Positions 1 to 7,022 of a stretch of 15,194 nt of DNA are shown piece by piece. The DNA is taken from assembly GCA_003978475.1 (NCBI GenBank), contig QNZR01000061.1:1-15194 (forward strand). Reading direction: 5' to 3'. The notes beneath the pieces were generated by a model, which was not told the DNA's origin, ran no database searches, and saw nothing but the letters and a program-made list of their open reading frames with translations. A program made the translations under genes and the position numbers. Source of the DNA: Sulfurimonas sp. GTDB lineage: Bacteria; Campylobacterota; Campylobacteria; Campylobacterales; Sulfurimonadaceae. How positions within the stretch are numbered: the first letter of the stretch is position 1; the number at the start of each line of letters is the position of its first letter.

Positions 1-253
1 CGACGGGAGTGTCAAAAACAAAGTGTGCCGCAAACGTCTCAAAAGCACGCTGTGCCAAAAGGGTATACATGTAAAATCCCAGCGGTGTATGTTTGGTATG
101 CAACAGAGAGTCAATATCGCTATATTTGTAAAAAGAGTATACCGGCACGTTGGAGGCAATGGTTTTAGTATAGAGCGAAGGCGTTAACAACGTCTCCTGA
201 CACGGTGTACAAATATGCGATAACGAGAACATCTCACATAACATACATCGCAT
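1..253 (-). CDS. comF: ComF family phosphoribosyltransferase, N-terminal part (runs off the left edge)
   Basis: The minus strand is open from an ATG at 253 to the window edge, giving 84 residues with no stop. The protein begins MRCMLCEMF and has a Cys-x2-Cys pair at residues 3 and 6 and another at 15 and 18. This is the small zinc-ribbon typical of the ComF/GntX family N-terminus, which precedes a PRTase domain that would lie beyond the window. ComF proteins are tied to DNA uptake in several bacteria, but the exact role is unsettled. The ATG lies one base after the lepA TGA (TGATATG), so it is probably translated by coupling at the end of the prs-lepA transcript; I see no strong Shine-Dalgarno. 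The family call rests on the cysteine spacing and N-terminal character, since the PRPP-binding loop is not in view. Confidence 0.7.
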   Translation of the reverse strand, partial: MRCMLCEMFSLSHICTPCQETLLTPSLYTKTIASNVPVYSFYKYSDIDSLLHTKHTPLGFYMYTLLAQRAFETFAAHFVFDTPV

Positions 254-254
254 A

Positions 255-2045
255 TCAGTCCATTTTTAAGACCGACATAAAGGCTTCTTGCGGTAATTGT
301 ACCTTTCCGATAGACTTCATCCGTTTTTTACCGGCTTTTTGTTTCTCAAGCAGTTTACGCTTTCGGGTAATATCACCGCCGTAACACTTTGCTGTGACAT
401 TTTTACCCATGGACTTCACGGTCTCTCTGGCAATGACCTTGTTGCCCAATGAGGCTTGAATGGCAACCTCAAAAAGTTGGCGCGGTACAATCTCTTTCAT
501 GTTTTTTACCAATGCACGTCCGCGGGAAAGTGATGCGTTCCGCGGTACAATAATACTTAACGCATCCACTACATCACCGGCAATTTTCAGATCCAGCTTG
601 ACCAAGTCGCCCTCTCGAAAACCGGTGGGTTCATAATCAAAACTGGCGTACCCCTTGGAGATGGATTTGAGCGTATCGTAAAAATCAACAACAATCTCAT
701 TCATCGGAAGCGCATACTCCAGCAGCACTCGCTCTTCATTCATATAGTCCATTTTCTCCTGAATACCGCGCTTGCCGATAAGAAGATTCATAATATTACC
801 CAGATACTCCGTGGGTGTAATCACTGTTGCTCTGACATAAGGCTCTTCAATACGTTCAATATGATTTATTTCAGGAAGTTCCGAAGGGTTTTGCACCTCA
901 ACCATACTCCCGTCCTTCAAATAGACATGATACACGACCGAAGGTGCCGTTGCAATCAGGTCAAGATTAAATTCCCGCTCCAAACGCTCTTTAATGACCT
1001 CCATATGCAACATACCCAAAAAACCGACCCGAAAGCCAAAGCCAAGAGCCACAGAGGTCTCCGGCTCGTAACTTAACGAACTGTCATTGAGCTTCAGTTT
1101 GTCCAGCGCATCACGAAGCTCCTCAAAACGGTCGGTATCTATGGGGTAAATTCCGGCAAATACAAACGGCTTTGCCGGTGCATACTCGCCAAGACTTTCT
1201 TGCGCCGGACATTTCGCATCGGTAATGGTATCGCCCACATTGACGGTAGAGACCTCTTTAAGCCCCAAGACAACAATACCGATTTCACCGCTGTCAATGG
1301 TGAGTGTCTGTTGTCGCTTAAGAGGGTGGGGGTACATCAAGTCCAACACCTGATGCTCTTCCTTATTGCTCATAAGCATCACCTGCTGCCCTTTGCGAAT
1401 CTGACCGTCAAAAACACGAACCAGTGCTAACGCGCCCAAATAAGGGTCAAACCATGAGTCGTAAATAATGGCTTTCGTGGGGGCATTCGGGTCTCCTTTG
1501 GGGGCAGGTATCCGATCGACGATCGCATCAAGCAGATCACGGATGCCGATGCCCGATTTTGCAGAAACCATCAATGCATCGGTAGCATCAATGCCAATAG
1601 TACTTTCAATCTCTTCAGCAACCCGTTCCGGCTCAGCTGCGGGCAGATCGATTTTATTAATAACAGGCAGCAGCTCCAGGTCATTCTCGAGCGCCAGATA
1701 GACATTGGCAATAGTCTGTGCTTCAACGCCCTGTGCCGCATCAACAATCAGCAGGGCACCGTCACTTGAAGCCAGAGATTTGCTAACCTCGTAACTAAAA
1801 TCGACATGACCCGGTGTATCGATCAAATTTAAAATATAGTGCTCCCCGTCTTTAATATAATCCAGACGAACACTCTGTGCCTTAATCGTAATACCGCGTT
1901 CTTGTTCGATGTCCATGGTGTCCATCATCTGTGAGGTCATTTCCCGTGCGCTCACTGCACCGCACTCCTGAATGATTCTATCGGCCAGAGTACTTTTACC
2001 GTGGTCAATATGGGCAATAATTGAAAAATTACGAATATGTTTCAT
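255..2045 (-). CDS. lepA: Elongation factor 4 (LepA), ribosome back-translocation GTPase
   Basis: This is a full-length 596-residue translational GTPase. G1 is AHIDHGKST at residues 11-19, the switch I RGIT is at 50-53, DTPGH at 76-80, NKID at 130-133 and SAKSG at 161-165. EF-Tu-like domain II and the EF-G-like domains follow, with no domain IV insertion. The lysine/arginine-rich C-terminal domain (GGDITRKRK onward) is unique to LepA and separates it from EF-G, TypA and RF3. EF4 binds stalled or mistranslocated ribosomes and affects initiation and assembly, and it is often membrane-associated under normal conditions. The start ATG overlaps the prs stop as ATGA, implying translational coupling. 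The next gene, comF, begins one base after the lepA stop. Confidence is very high. Confidence 0.97.
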   Translation of the reverse strand: MKHIRNFSIIAHIDHGKSTLADRIIQECGAVSAREMTSQMMDTMDIEQERGITIKAQSVRLDYIKDGEHYILNLIDTPGHVDFSYEVSKSLASSDGALLIVDAAQGVEAQTIANVYLALENDLELLPVINKIDLPAAEPERVAEEIESTIGIDATDALMVSAKSGIGIRDLLDAIVDRIPAPKGDPNAPTKAIIYDSWFDPYLGALALVRVFDGQIRKGQQVMLMSNKEEHQVLDLMYPHPLKRQQTLTIDSGEIGIVVLGLKEVSTVNVGDTITDAKCPAQESLGEYAPAKPFVFAGIYPIDTDRFEELRDALDKLKLNDSSLSYEPETSVALGFGFRVGFLGMLHMEVIKERLEREFNLDLIATAPSVVYHVYLKDGSMVEVQNPSELPEINHIERIEEPYVRATVITPTEYLGNIMNLLIGKRGIQEKMDYMNEERVLLEYALPMNEIVVDFYDTLKSISKGYASFDYEPTGFREGDLVKLDLKIAGDVVDALSIIVPRNASLSRGRALVKNMKEIVPRQLFEVAIQASLGNKVIARETVKSMGKNVTAKCYGGDITRKRKLLEKQKAGKKRMKSIGKVQLPQEAFMSVLKMD

Positions 2046-2971
2046 TGGCTAAACAGACTGTTGACACTTTCATTGTGATAGACACGACGAATGACCTCAG
2101 CAAAAAGCGGTGCCACACTCAAAACCTTAATACAGTTATCGGGTCGGCTCACCAGAGTGTCGGTCGTAATAAGTTCATCCAAATCCCCTCGGGAAAGATT
2201 CTCGTACGCATTGCCGCTTAAAACCGCATGTGTCGCACATGCCATAACCGATGTCGCCCCGTTGGCCTTAAGTGCGGCTGCCGCTTTGACCATGGTACCG
2301 GCAGTATCGACCATATCATCAATCATAATGACATCTTTGCCCTCAACATCACCAATAATATTCATCACTTCAGATTCATTGGCTTTTTCACGCCGCTTAT
2401 CGACAATAACCATCTCCATGCCAAGATTTTTGGCAAAATAACGCGCACGTGCCACTCCACCAATATCGGGGCTGGCAATCATGGGATTGGGGAGATTTTT
2501 GGAACGAATATAGTCCTGAAACGCAATAGCACCGTAGAGATTGTCAACGGGAATATCAAAAAATCCCTGAATTTGTCCGGCGTGAAGATCCATGGTCACT
2601 ACCCGGTCAATACCTGCCGTCTCATACATATCGGCGACCAGACGCGCGGTAATGGGAACCCGAGGGGCTGCTTTTCGATCTTGTCGGGCATATCCGAAAT
2701 ATGGAACAACCGCGGTAATGGAACTCGCACTAGAGCGTCGCAGTGCGTCGGTCATAATCAGCAGCTCCATCAGGTTGTCATTAGAAGGTGAGCCCGTAGA
2801 CTGGATAATAAAGACATCACGTCCGCGGACGCTTTCACTAATTTGAACACTGATTTCACCATCGCTAAAGCGTTTAATTTCCGCTTTAGAAAGCGGTACG
2901 TCGAGATGCTTACACACTTCCATGGCAAATTCACGACTCGAACTTCCTGCGAATATCTTATATCCCCGCAT
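2042..2971 (-). CDS. prs: Ribose-phosphate pyrophosphokinase (PRPP synthase)
   Basis: The enzyme makes PRPP from ribose 5-phosphate and ATP, feeding purine, pyrimidine, histidine, tryptophan and NAD synthesis. From the ATG at 2971 the protein is 309 residues, the usual length, and begins MRGYKIFAGSSSREFA as expected. Visible motifs are the ATP-loop region YARQDRK at 94-100, the cation/ATP-binding TMDLHAGQIQGFFDIPVDNL near 126-145, catalytic-loop residues DKRREK at 191-196, and the PRPP loop DDMVDTAGT at 218-226. The frame stays open to 3004, but those 11 extra residues are unlike the family and overlap a -10 box, whereas the ATG at 2971 has AAGGA about 10 bases upstream. The stop overlaps the lepA start (ATGA). 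The neighbours on this transcript, lepA and comF, share no metabolic theme, though ComF is itself a PRTase-fold protein. Confidence 0.97.
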   Translation of the reverse strand: MRGYKIFAGSSSREFAMEVCKHLDVPLSKAEIKRFSDGEISVQISESVRGRDVFIIQSTGSPSNDNLMELLIMTDALRRSSASSITAVVPYFGYARQDRKAAPRVPITARLVADMYETAGIDRVVTMDLHAGQIQGFFDIPVDNLYGAIAFQDYIRSKNLPNPMIASPDIGGVARARYFAKNLGMEMVIVDKRREKANESEVMNIIGDVEGKDVIMIDDMVDTAGTMVKAAAALKANGATSVMACATHAVLSGNAYENLSRGDLDELITTDTLVSRPDNCIKVLSVAPLFAEVIRRVYHNESVNSLFSQ

Positions 2972-3002
2972 ACTTTTTTTCCTTATGCTAAACTCATGGC
3001 GC

Positions 3003-3008
3003 ATTGTA
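3003..3008 (-). promoter_or_regulatory. Putative -10 element of the prs-lepA-comF transcript
   Basis: On the minus strand TACAAT lies 31 bases before the chosen prs ATG, which would give a leader of roughly 25 bases. No convincing -35 hexamer is present; epsilonproteobacterial sigma-70 promoters commonly lack one and have T-rich upstream DNA instead. The element sits in the 36-base gap after the stop of the preceding 159-aa gene, so prs may be transcribed both from here and by read-through. Confidence 0.45.
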
Positions 3009-3040
3009 GCTTGTATGGAGTAAAACTTTGCTAAAGGGTT

Positions 3041-3520
3041 TTAAATCTCCAAAATATTCGGCGCCACACCCCAGCTGCTATGGGGAACAACCTGCATCAT
3101 CGCATGCATGACCGCAGCAAATTGTTCGCCATTGAGGTGTGCCTGAGATTGCAGCACGCCTTTGGCATACAAATCCAAACGTATCTGCTTCTCGTGAGCC
3201 TGCCAGGCAAACACCACTTTTTCCAAAAGCAATATTTCAGACGATGCCAATAGCGCCAGTGTCGTCGTATCGGTAGCGTGCTCTACTGAAGCCGGTCTGT
3301 GCAAATTTACATGTAAATTTCCCGTCTTCTCAACTACGGGTTGCGGTAATGAGGATGATGCTTTAATGAACATCTGTTCAATCACGGGAATGAGTTGCAA
3401 CAGCATTGCCCGTGTCACAAAAAAATCGACGCGCGTCGCAGCAGAGTCATAATTAATCAGCATTTTCAGCCGGTCTTCGACCCGACTGTATTGAAAGGTA
3501 AATTTTTGAGCCGGAACCAT
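3041..3520 (-). CDS. Conserved-looking hypothetical protein, 159 aa, downstream of argJ
   Basis: I do not recognise a characterised family. The ATG follows the argJ TAG with no gap (TAGATG), so it is very likely cotranslated with argJ. The N-terminal half (residues 1-53, FTFQYSRVEDRLKMLINYD then RVDFFVTRAMLLQLIPVIEQMF) looks like a compact beta-rich unit followed by a helix. Residues 54-80 (KASSSLPQPVVEK onward) look like a flexible linker and contain the codons of an 18-base DNA palindrome. The C-terminal half (residues 84-159) is again beta/alpha. There is no signal peptide, membrane segment or cysteine, so a soluble cytoplasmic protein is expected. Nothing in the sequence ties it to arginine synthesis except the tight spacing. 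Its reality as a gene is supported by length, codon character and exact abutment. Confidence 0.8.
   Translation of the reverse strand: MVPAQKFTFQYSRVEDRLKMLINYDSAATRVDFFVTRAMLLQLIPVIEQMFIKASSSLPQPVVEKTGNLHVNLHRPASVEHATDTTTLALLASSEILLLEKVVFAWQAHEKQIRLDLYAKGVLQSQAHLNGEQFAAVMHAMMQVVPHSSWGVAPNILEI
3303..3320. repeat. 18-base perfect palindrome AAATTTACATGTAAATTT inside a coding linker
   Basis: The sequence equals its own reverse complement over all 18 bases. It encodes roughly residues 67-73 (GNLHVNL) of the 159-aa protein, within a probable interdomain linker. Fifteen of its bases (TTTACATGTAAATTT) recur exactly at 13872-13886, and looser versions occur at 66-75 and 6363-6376. Function is unknown. 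Confidence 0.75.
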
Positions 3521-4708
3521 CTAGGTACGATAATCGGCATTGATCTTGACGTATTCATACCCCAGATCACAGCCGTAAGCCCGAAAAGAGCCCGCTCCCA
3601 GACCGAGATCACATGCAATAGTAAACTCACTGCGTCGCATCACTTCGACGGCACGCTCCTCCATCAGTTTATCAAAGAAAACCGTACCCTTGTCATACAC
3701 ACAGACATCATCAAACGCAATACGCAGACACTTCTCATCACAGGCAATACCGCTGGCACCAATGGTAGAAGCAACACGCCCCCAGTTAGGATCTTCACCA
3801 AAGAGTGCCGTCTTCATCAAGAGTGAATTACTTAAAGCTTTCGCCGCGATTTGAGCTTCAGCGTCGTTACGTGCACCGGAAATATCAAATGTGACCAGCT
3901 TGCTGGCACCCTCTCCGTCACGCGTCATTGCTTTTGCCAGATGAAGCATCACCTGCTCCAACGCCTCCTGAAACGCCGCAGCATCGTAACAACCGCTCTT
4001 TTGGTTAGAGAGTAACAGCACCGTATCATTTGTAGAGGTGTCTCCATCGACACTGATGGCATTGAACGTACGCGTTACCACATCATTTAAAATCTCTTGC
4101 ATTGCATCCGAATAACACTGGGCATCCGTCGTAATAAAACAGAGCATGGTCGCCATGGCCGGATTAATCATACCCGCACCCTTGGCAATGGCGCCGATAT
4201 GAAACACCCCACCGTCTTCAAGTGTCACACGCAATGCAATCTGTTTGGCGAAGCGATCGGTCGTCATAATGGCAGCCGCTGCCGCCTGAGAGTTTTTGAC
4301 ACGCAGATGGAACTTGCGAATACCTACTTTTATTGTCTCCTTGGGAAGACGTACCCCGATAACACCGGTTGAGCTCATAATAGGGTTATGAATCTGCTCA
4401 AATCGTGACGTAAGCACTTCGAGTACCTCATCAATATCATCAATACCCGCATCACCGGTCATGGCATTGGCATTTTTAGCGTTTATGAGAATACAATTAC
4501 TCTGTACCTTGCCATAACGCCAAAAGTGACGAATGGGTGCTGCCGTCATCTTATTGGTGGTAAAAACCGACGCAATCTCACAGAGTGTATCGGAGTAGAT
4601 AAACGCCACATCCTTGGCTCCTCCGGGTTTTAAACCGGCACTCACGCCATCGGCATAAAATCCTTCAGCGGCACACACGCCGCCCTCAATCATTTCAATC
4701 TTATACAT
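3521..4708 (-). CDS. argJ: Bifunctional glutamate N-acetyltransferase / ornithine acetyltransferase
   Basis: ArgJ moves the acetyl group from N-acetylornithine to glutamate (cyclic arginine pathway), and bifunctional forms also use acetyl-CoA. The protein is 395 residues, the normal length. The self-cleavage site is visible in KGAGMINPAMATML, with Ala186-Thr187; Thr187 becomes the N-terminal nucleophile of the beta chain. The oxyanion-hole pair lies in SSTGVIG at about 112-118. The C-terminus NADYRT is the classic ArgJ ending. The start is the ATG at 4708, which overlaps the end of the upstream channel gene by 8 bases, and the following gene starts immediately after the stop. The rest of the arg pathway is not in this window. 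Whether it is mono- or bifunctional cannot be read reliably from sequence. Confidence 0.96.
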   Translation of the reverse strand: MYKIEMIEGGVCAAEGFYADGVSAGLKPGGAKDVAFIYSDTLCEIASVFTTNKMTAAPIRHFWRYGKVQSNCILINAKNANAMTGDAGIDDIDEVLEVLTSRFEQIHNPIMSSTGVIGVRLPKETIKVGIRKFHLRVKNSQAAAAAIMTTDRFAKQIALRVTLEDGGVFHIGAIAKGAGMINPAMATMLCFITTDAQCYSDAMQEILNDVVTRTFNAISVDGDTSTNDTVLLLSNQKSGCYDAAAFQEALEQVMLHLAKAMTRDGEGASKLVTFDISGARNDAEAQIAAKALSNSLLMKTALFGEDPNWGRVASTIGASGIACDEKCLRIAFDDVCVYDKGTVFFDKLMEERAVEVMRRSEFTIACDLGLGAGSFRAYGCDLGYEYVKINADYRT

Positions 4709-5834
4709 AACTCAACTCCTGGGGTCGTTTACGTAAACGGATCAGGCTTTTGGTCATATGAATCCCCTGATGCGTTCCGATCACCAGCAGCTTGGACTCA
4801 CTGGTGACCAAAACATCACCTTTGGGCATCGCCGTAAATTTACCGTCTTTGTTGGTCACGCCCACAACGGAAACGTTGGCAATCTCCCGCAAATGGGTCT
4901 CTTTGAGTTTTTTAAGTACCATCCAGCTAAATTTCGGTACAAACAGCTCTTCCATATCCAAAGGCGTATCGCTGCGATACAAAAACTCTTCTAGCAAATT
5001 TTCCATGTCCGGACGCGCTGCCATCGAGCTGACACGCTGTGCCATCAATTTAGTCGGAGAGACAACCGTATCGGCGCCGAGTTTTTTGAGTTTTTCAATA
5101 TCACGCAGATGTTCTGCCGAACTGATGACATAGTACGGACGCGGCAGAAAATGCTCTTTTTCAAACAGCCGTACTGATGCAATAAGCGCAATATTATCTG
5201 AAATAGAGCTTGAAATCGTGATCAGCCCCTTGGCGGAACTCAGATGTGACTTTAACATCGCTTTTTCCGTATGCGGCTCATCCTGTAAAAAATAGGGGTA
5301 CTTGTACTGCTTTGCAATCACTTCCATATCTTCTCTGGGGTCGATCACAATAAAAGGGATGTGATTGGCACGCAGCTGTTTGGTTACTTCAATGGTGTAG
5401 TCATTATGGTAACAGACAACAAAATGGTTTTTCAAACGCGCAATTTGATACAACATATGGCGCTCCTTTAAGACTTTTACAATATTGCCACGATTCAACT
5501 CCGCAATCATAATACCTACCGCCATCGAAAATGTAGCGAATCCGGCAATAATGAGCGTAATCGTAAAAATTCGTCCGGCGTCGGAAATAGGTGCCATCTC
5601 ACCAAATCCTACCGTTGTAAAGGTAATACCGGTTTGATAGACCGCATCCATTAAAGAGAAATCATCAATAATGACATACCCCAGTGTCCCGATAAACATC
5701 ATGAGCACTGTTAGAACTAACGGCAGTCGGAATGCTCGTAAATGGCTGTAGATATCCGGTAGCAAATGGGGGTCAGGCTTGGGAGAGGACTCCCAGTGAA
5801 GTGTTCTTCGAATCTTTTTAATCAGATTCTTCAA
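4701..5834 (-). CDS. kch: Two-TM potassium channel with C-terminal RCK (TrkA-N/TrkA-C) domains
   Basis: This is a 377-residue inner-membrane K+ channel. A basic cytoplasmic N-terminus precedes TM1 (about 37-57), a pore helix, the selectivity filter TVGFG at 74-78 and TM2 (about 88-112). An RCK region starts near residue 135, with a TrkA-C-like end at about 300-365. The filter has Phe where most channels have Tyr, a tolerated variant. The RCK first strand reads NHFVVCYHNDYTIEV, so the usual GxGxxG nucleotide loop is absent, although the acidic end of strand 2 (VIDP, Asp165) remains. The only start for the full frame is TTG at 5834, 18 bases after the rpmB stop, without a clear Shine-Dalgarno. 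An internal ATG (Met127) has a strong one. The rpmB-channel neighbourhood matches what I recall for Helicobacter pylori (HP0491/HP0490). The gene symbol is a generic family name. Confidence 0.9.
   Translation of the reverse strand: MKNLIKKIRRTLHWESSPKPDPHLLPDIYSHLRAFRLPLVLTVLMMFIGTLGYVIIDDFSLMDAVYQTGITFTTVGFGEMAPISDAGRIFTITLIIAGFATFSMAVGIMIAELNRGNIVKVLKERHMLYQIARLKNHFVVCYHNDYTIEVTKQLRANHIPFIVIDPREDMEVIAKQYKYPYFLQDEPHTEKAMLKSHLSSAKGLITISSSISDNIALIASVRLFEKEHFLPRPYYVISSAEHLRDIEKLKKLGADTVVSPTKLMAQRVSSMAARPDMENLLEEFLYRSDTPLDMEELFVPKFSWMVLKKLKETHLREIANVSVVGVTNKDGKFTAMPKGDVLVTSESKLLVIGTHQGIHMTKSLIRLRKRPQELSYV
5454..5468 (-). promoter_or_regulatory. Internal ribosome binding site and start codon before the RCK domain of the channel gene
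   Basis: On the minus strand AAGGAG (5468-5463) is followed by a 6-base spacer and an in-frame ATG (5456-5454), Met127 of the channel. This start lies just after TM2 and just before the RCK Rossmann fold, so it would give a soluble 251-residue RCK protein. It is far better than the TTG start of the full-length channel. Internal RCK starts are known in other prokaryotic channels such as MthK; here it is inferred from sequence only. Confidence 0.55.
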
Positions 5835-5852
5835 GAATATAACTTTGAGTGG

Positions 5853-6041
5853 TTACGAGTTTTTTTTCAATGTGCGAAGTTCAGAAGCTGAAATTTTAAT
5901 TTTTTTAGTTGTTCCATCTTCCAACATAATACGAACAGTTCTAAGGTTCGGCAAAAACCGTCTCTTGGTTCTGTTTTTCGCATGTGAAACATTGTTTCCG
6001 CTCATTGGGCCTTTACCACTGATAGCACATCGTCTTGCCAT
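5853..6041 (-). CDS. rpmB: 50S ribosomal protein L28
   Basis: The protein is 62 residues, beginning MARRCAISGKGPMSGNNVSHAKNRTKRRFLPNL, the canonical L28 N-terminus (GK-P--GN-VSHA-N). It is strongly basic with a lysine-rich C-terminus. L28 binds near the exit side of the large subunit and helps stabilise it. The frame extends to 6092, but the ATG at 6041 has AAGGAG eight bases upstream (AAGGAGCCCAATATG) and the extra 17 residues are not L28-like. Only one cysteine (Cys5) is present, so this is not the four-cysteine zinc form. It is the first gene of the leftward unit rpmB-kch-argJ-159-aa protein and has its own -10 box upstream. Confidence 0.97.
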   Translation of the reverse strand: MARRCAISGKGPMSGNNVSHAKNRTKRRFLPNLRTVRIMLEDGTTKKIKISASELRTLKKNS

Positions 6042-6071
6042 ATTGGGCTCCTTGCGTAAAATTTGTGGCGA

Positions 6072-6077
6072 ATTATA
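6072..6077 (-). promoter_or_regulatory. rpmB: Putative rpmB promoter, -10 box
   Basis: A perfect TATAAT on the minus strand lies 30 bases before the rpmB ATG, in the divergent intergenic region. The upstream side is T-rich (ATACTTTGGTTTGGCTTAGG) with no good -35 hexamer, the usual form for this phylum. It probably drives rpmB and the genes after it. Confidence 0.6.
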
Positions 6078-6143
6078 CCTAAGCCAAACCAAAGTATAAC
6101 TTAACTACCCACAAATGCCATATCTCAAAAAATAAACATAAAA

Positions 6144-6198
6144 CCATTCTATCCTAGTTCTATTTAAACATTACTTTATATGAATCAAGATAGAATGG
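6144..6198. repeat. 10-base inverted repeat upstream of the HDOD gene
   Basis: CCATTCTATC (6144-6153) and its exact reverse complement GATAGAATGG (6189-6198) enclose an AT-rich 35-base segment containing TTTATAT. The second arm would fall in the leader if translation starts at 6228. It could be an operator pair around a promoter or an RNA stem. A match of this size within this distance could also arise by chance a time or two in a window of this length. Confidence 0.4.
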
Positions 6199-6227
6199 CT
6201 ACCAAGCTTACACTGGAAATAATTATT

Positions 6228-7022
6228 ATGGTTACCACTAACGATATTACGACATACATTGCACAGATTCCTCCTGCCCCGGAGGTACTTAAACAGACGC
6301 TTGTCTTCATCAATCAGGGTGAGTTGAGCAAAGCCGCCAAATGTGCCGAAGCAGACAAAGCATTACATGTATATTTGAAAACACTCGTCAACAAGCCTGT
6401 TTACGGCTTTAAAAATGAGGTCAGTGAGCTCTCTCAAATTTTCGGTATTTTAGGAACATCCGGTGCCCAACAGGTACTTTACAACTACATGTTAACCTTA
6501 CTCAGTCCCGATAAATGGGAGCTGTTTAAGCTTAATGAATCCCTCTTTTTTGAACTGCAGGCACAACTCAATCACCAATGGAAACGTATTTTGCGACATT
6601 GCAATATTGACAACAAAGATATTGAAAGTGCTATTACCCTACTGCCGGCAAGTATCATTGTCTGTGAAGCTCTTTTTAAAAGCCATCGCGATGAAGTCAT
6701 GCTGTTACGCTCGGTTAAAGCGATTGACTACAACACGATTTTAAGACGTTTAAGTGGTATGGATCTGTTTGATATCTGCCAAATTATTGCCAAAAAATGG
6801 GAGATGCCGCAGACTATCACTGCGATTGTACAGTCAGCTTCGGGACGTACGTCTGATGATGTGACCATCGATCGTCTGGGGCGATGGATGCATCTGTTGC
6901 TCTTCTACGAGTTCTCTCAGGCTGCTTACATGGAAGCCGGTCTCAATGACTTTTTGGAATTTCATATTGACTATGCAGAACCTGTCTACGAAGAGTTTAT
7001 GAGCCTAATGGAGATCCAATGA
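6228..7022 (+). CDS. HDOD domain protein, degenerate (signalling, non-enzymatic)
   Basis: The protein is 264 residues from the ATG at 6228. The HDOD signature is recognisable: IPPAP at 14-18, a D-AL--YLKTLVNKPVYGFKNEVSELSQIFGILG block at about 43-76, and a later C-II-AKKWEMPQTITAIVQSAS segment at 184-205. HDOD domains are helical relatives of HD hydrolases that act as signalling scaffolds, often near chemotaxis, biofilm or c-di-GMP genes. The His-His pair usual after the last segment is missing, and no HD metal motif is seen. The frame is open from ATG 6180 (16 residues more), but only 6228 has a reasonable upstream GGAA and the extra residues are unlike the family. It overlaps the next gene as ATGA, so the two products are likely made together. 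Partner and target are unknown. Confidence 0.78.
   Translation: MVTTNDITTYIAQIPPAPEVLKQTLVFINQGELSKAAKCAEADKALHVYLKTLVNKPVYGFKNEVSELSQIFGILGTSGAQQVLYNYMLTLLSPDKWELFKLNESLFFELQAQLNHQWKRILRHCNIDNKDIESAITLLPASIIVCEALFKSHRDEVMLLRSVKAIDYNTILRRLSGMDLFDICQIIAKKWEMPQTITAIVQSASGRTSDDVTIDRLGRWMHLLLFYEFSQAAYMEAGLNDFLEFHIDYAEPVYEEFMSLMEIQ

Noticed and set aside
2228..2791. 187-aa open frame on the plus strand inside prs
   Set aside because: It is antisense to a complete prs and has low-information, His/Asn-rich composition typical of a shadow frame.
2972..3004. Longer prs frame beginning at 3004
   Set aside because: The 11 extra residues are unlike Prs N-termini, the codons overlap a -10-like TACAAT, and the ATG at 2971 has a good AAGGA.
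6042..6092. Longer rpmB frame beginning at 6092
   Set aside because: The canonical L28 start MARRCAISGK at 6041 has AAGGAG correctly placed, and the extension overlaps the TATAAT box.
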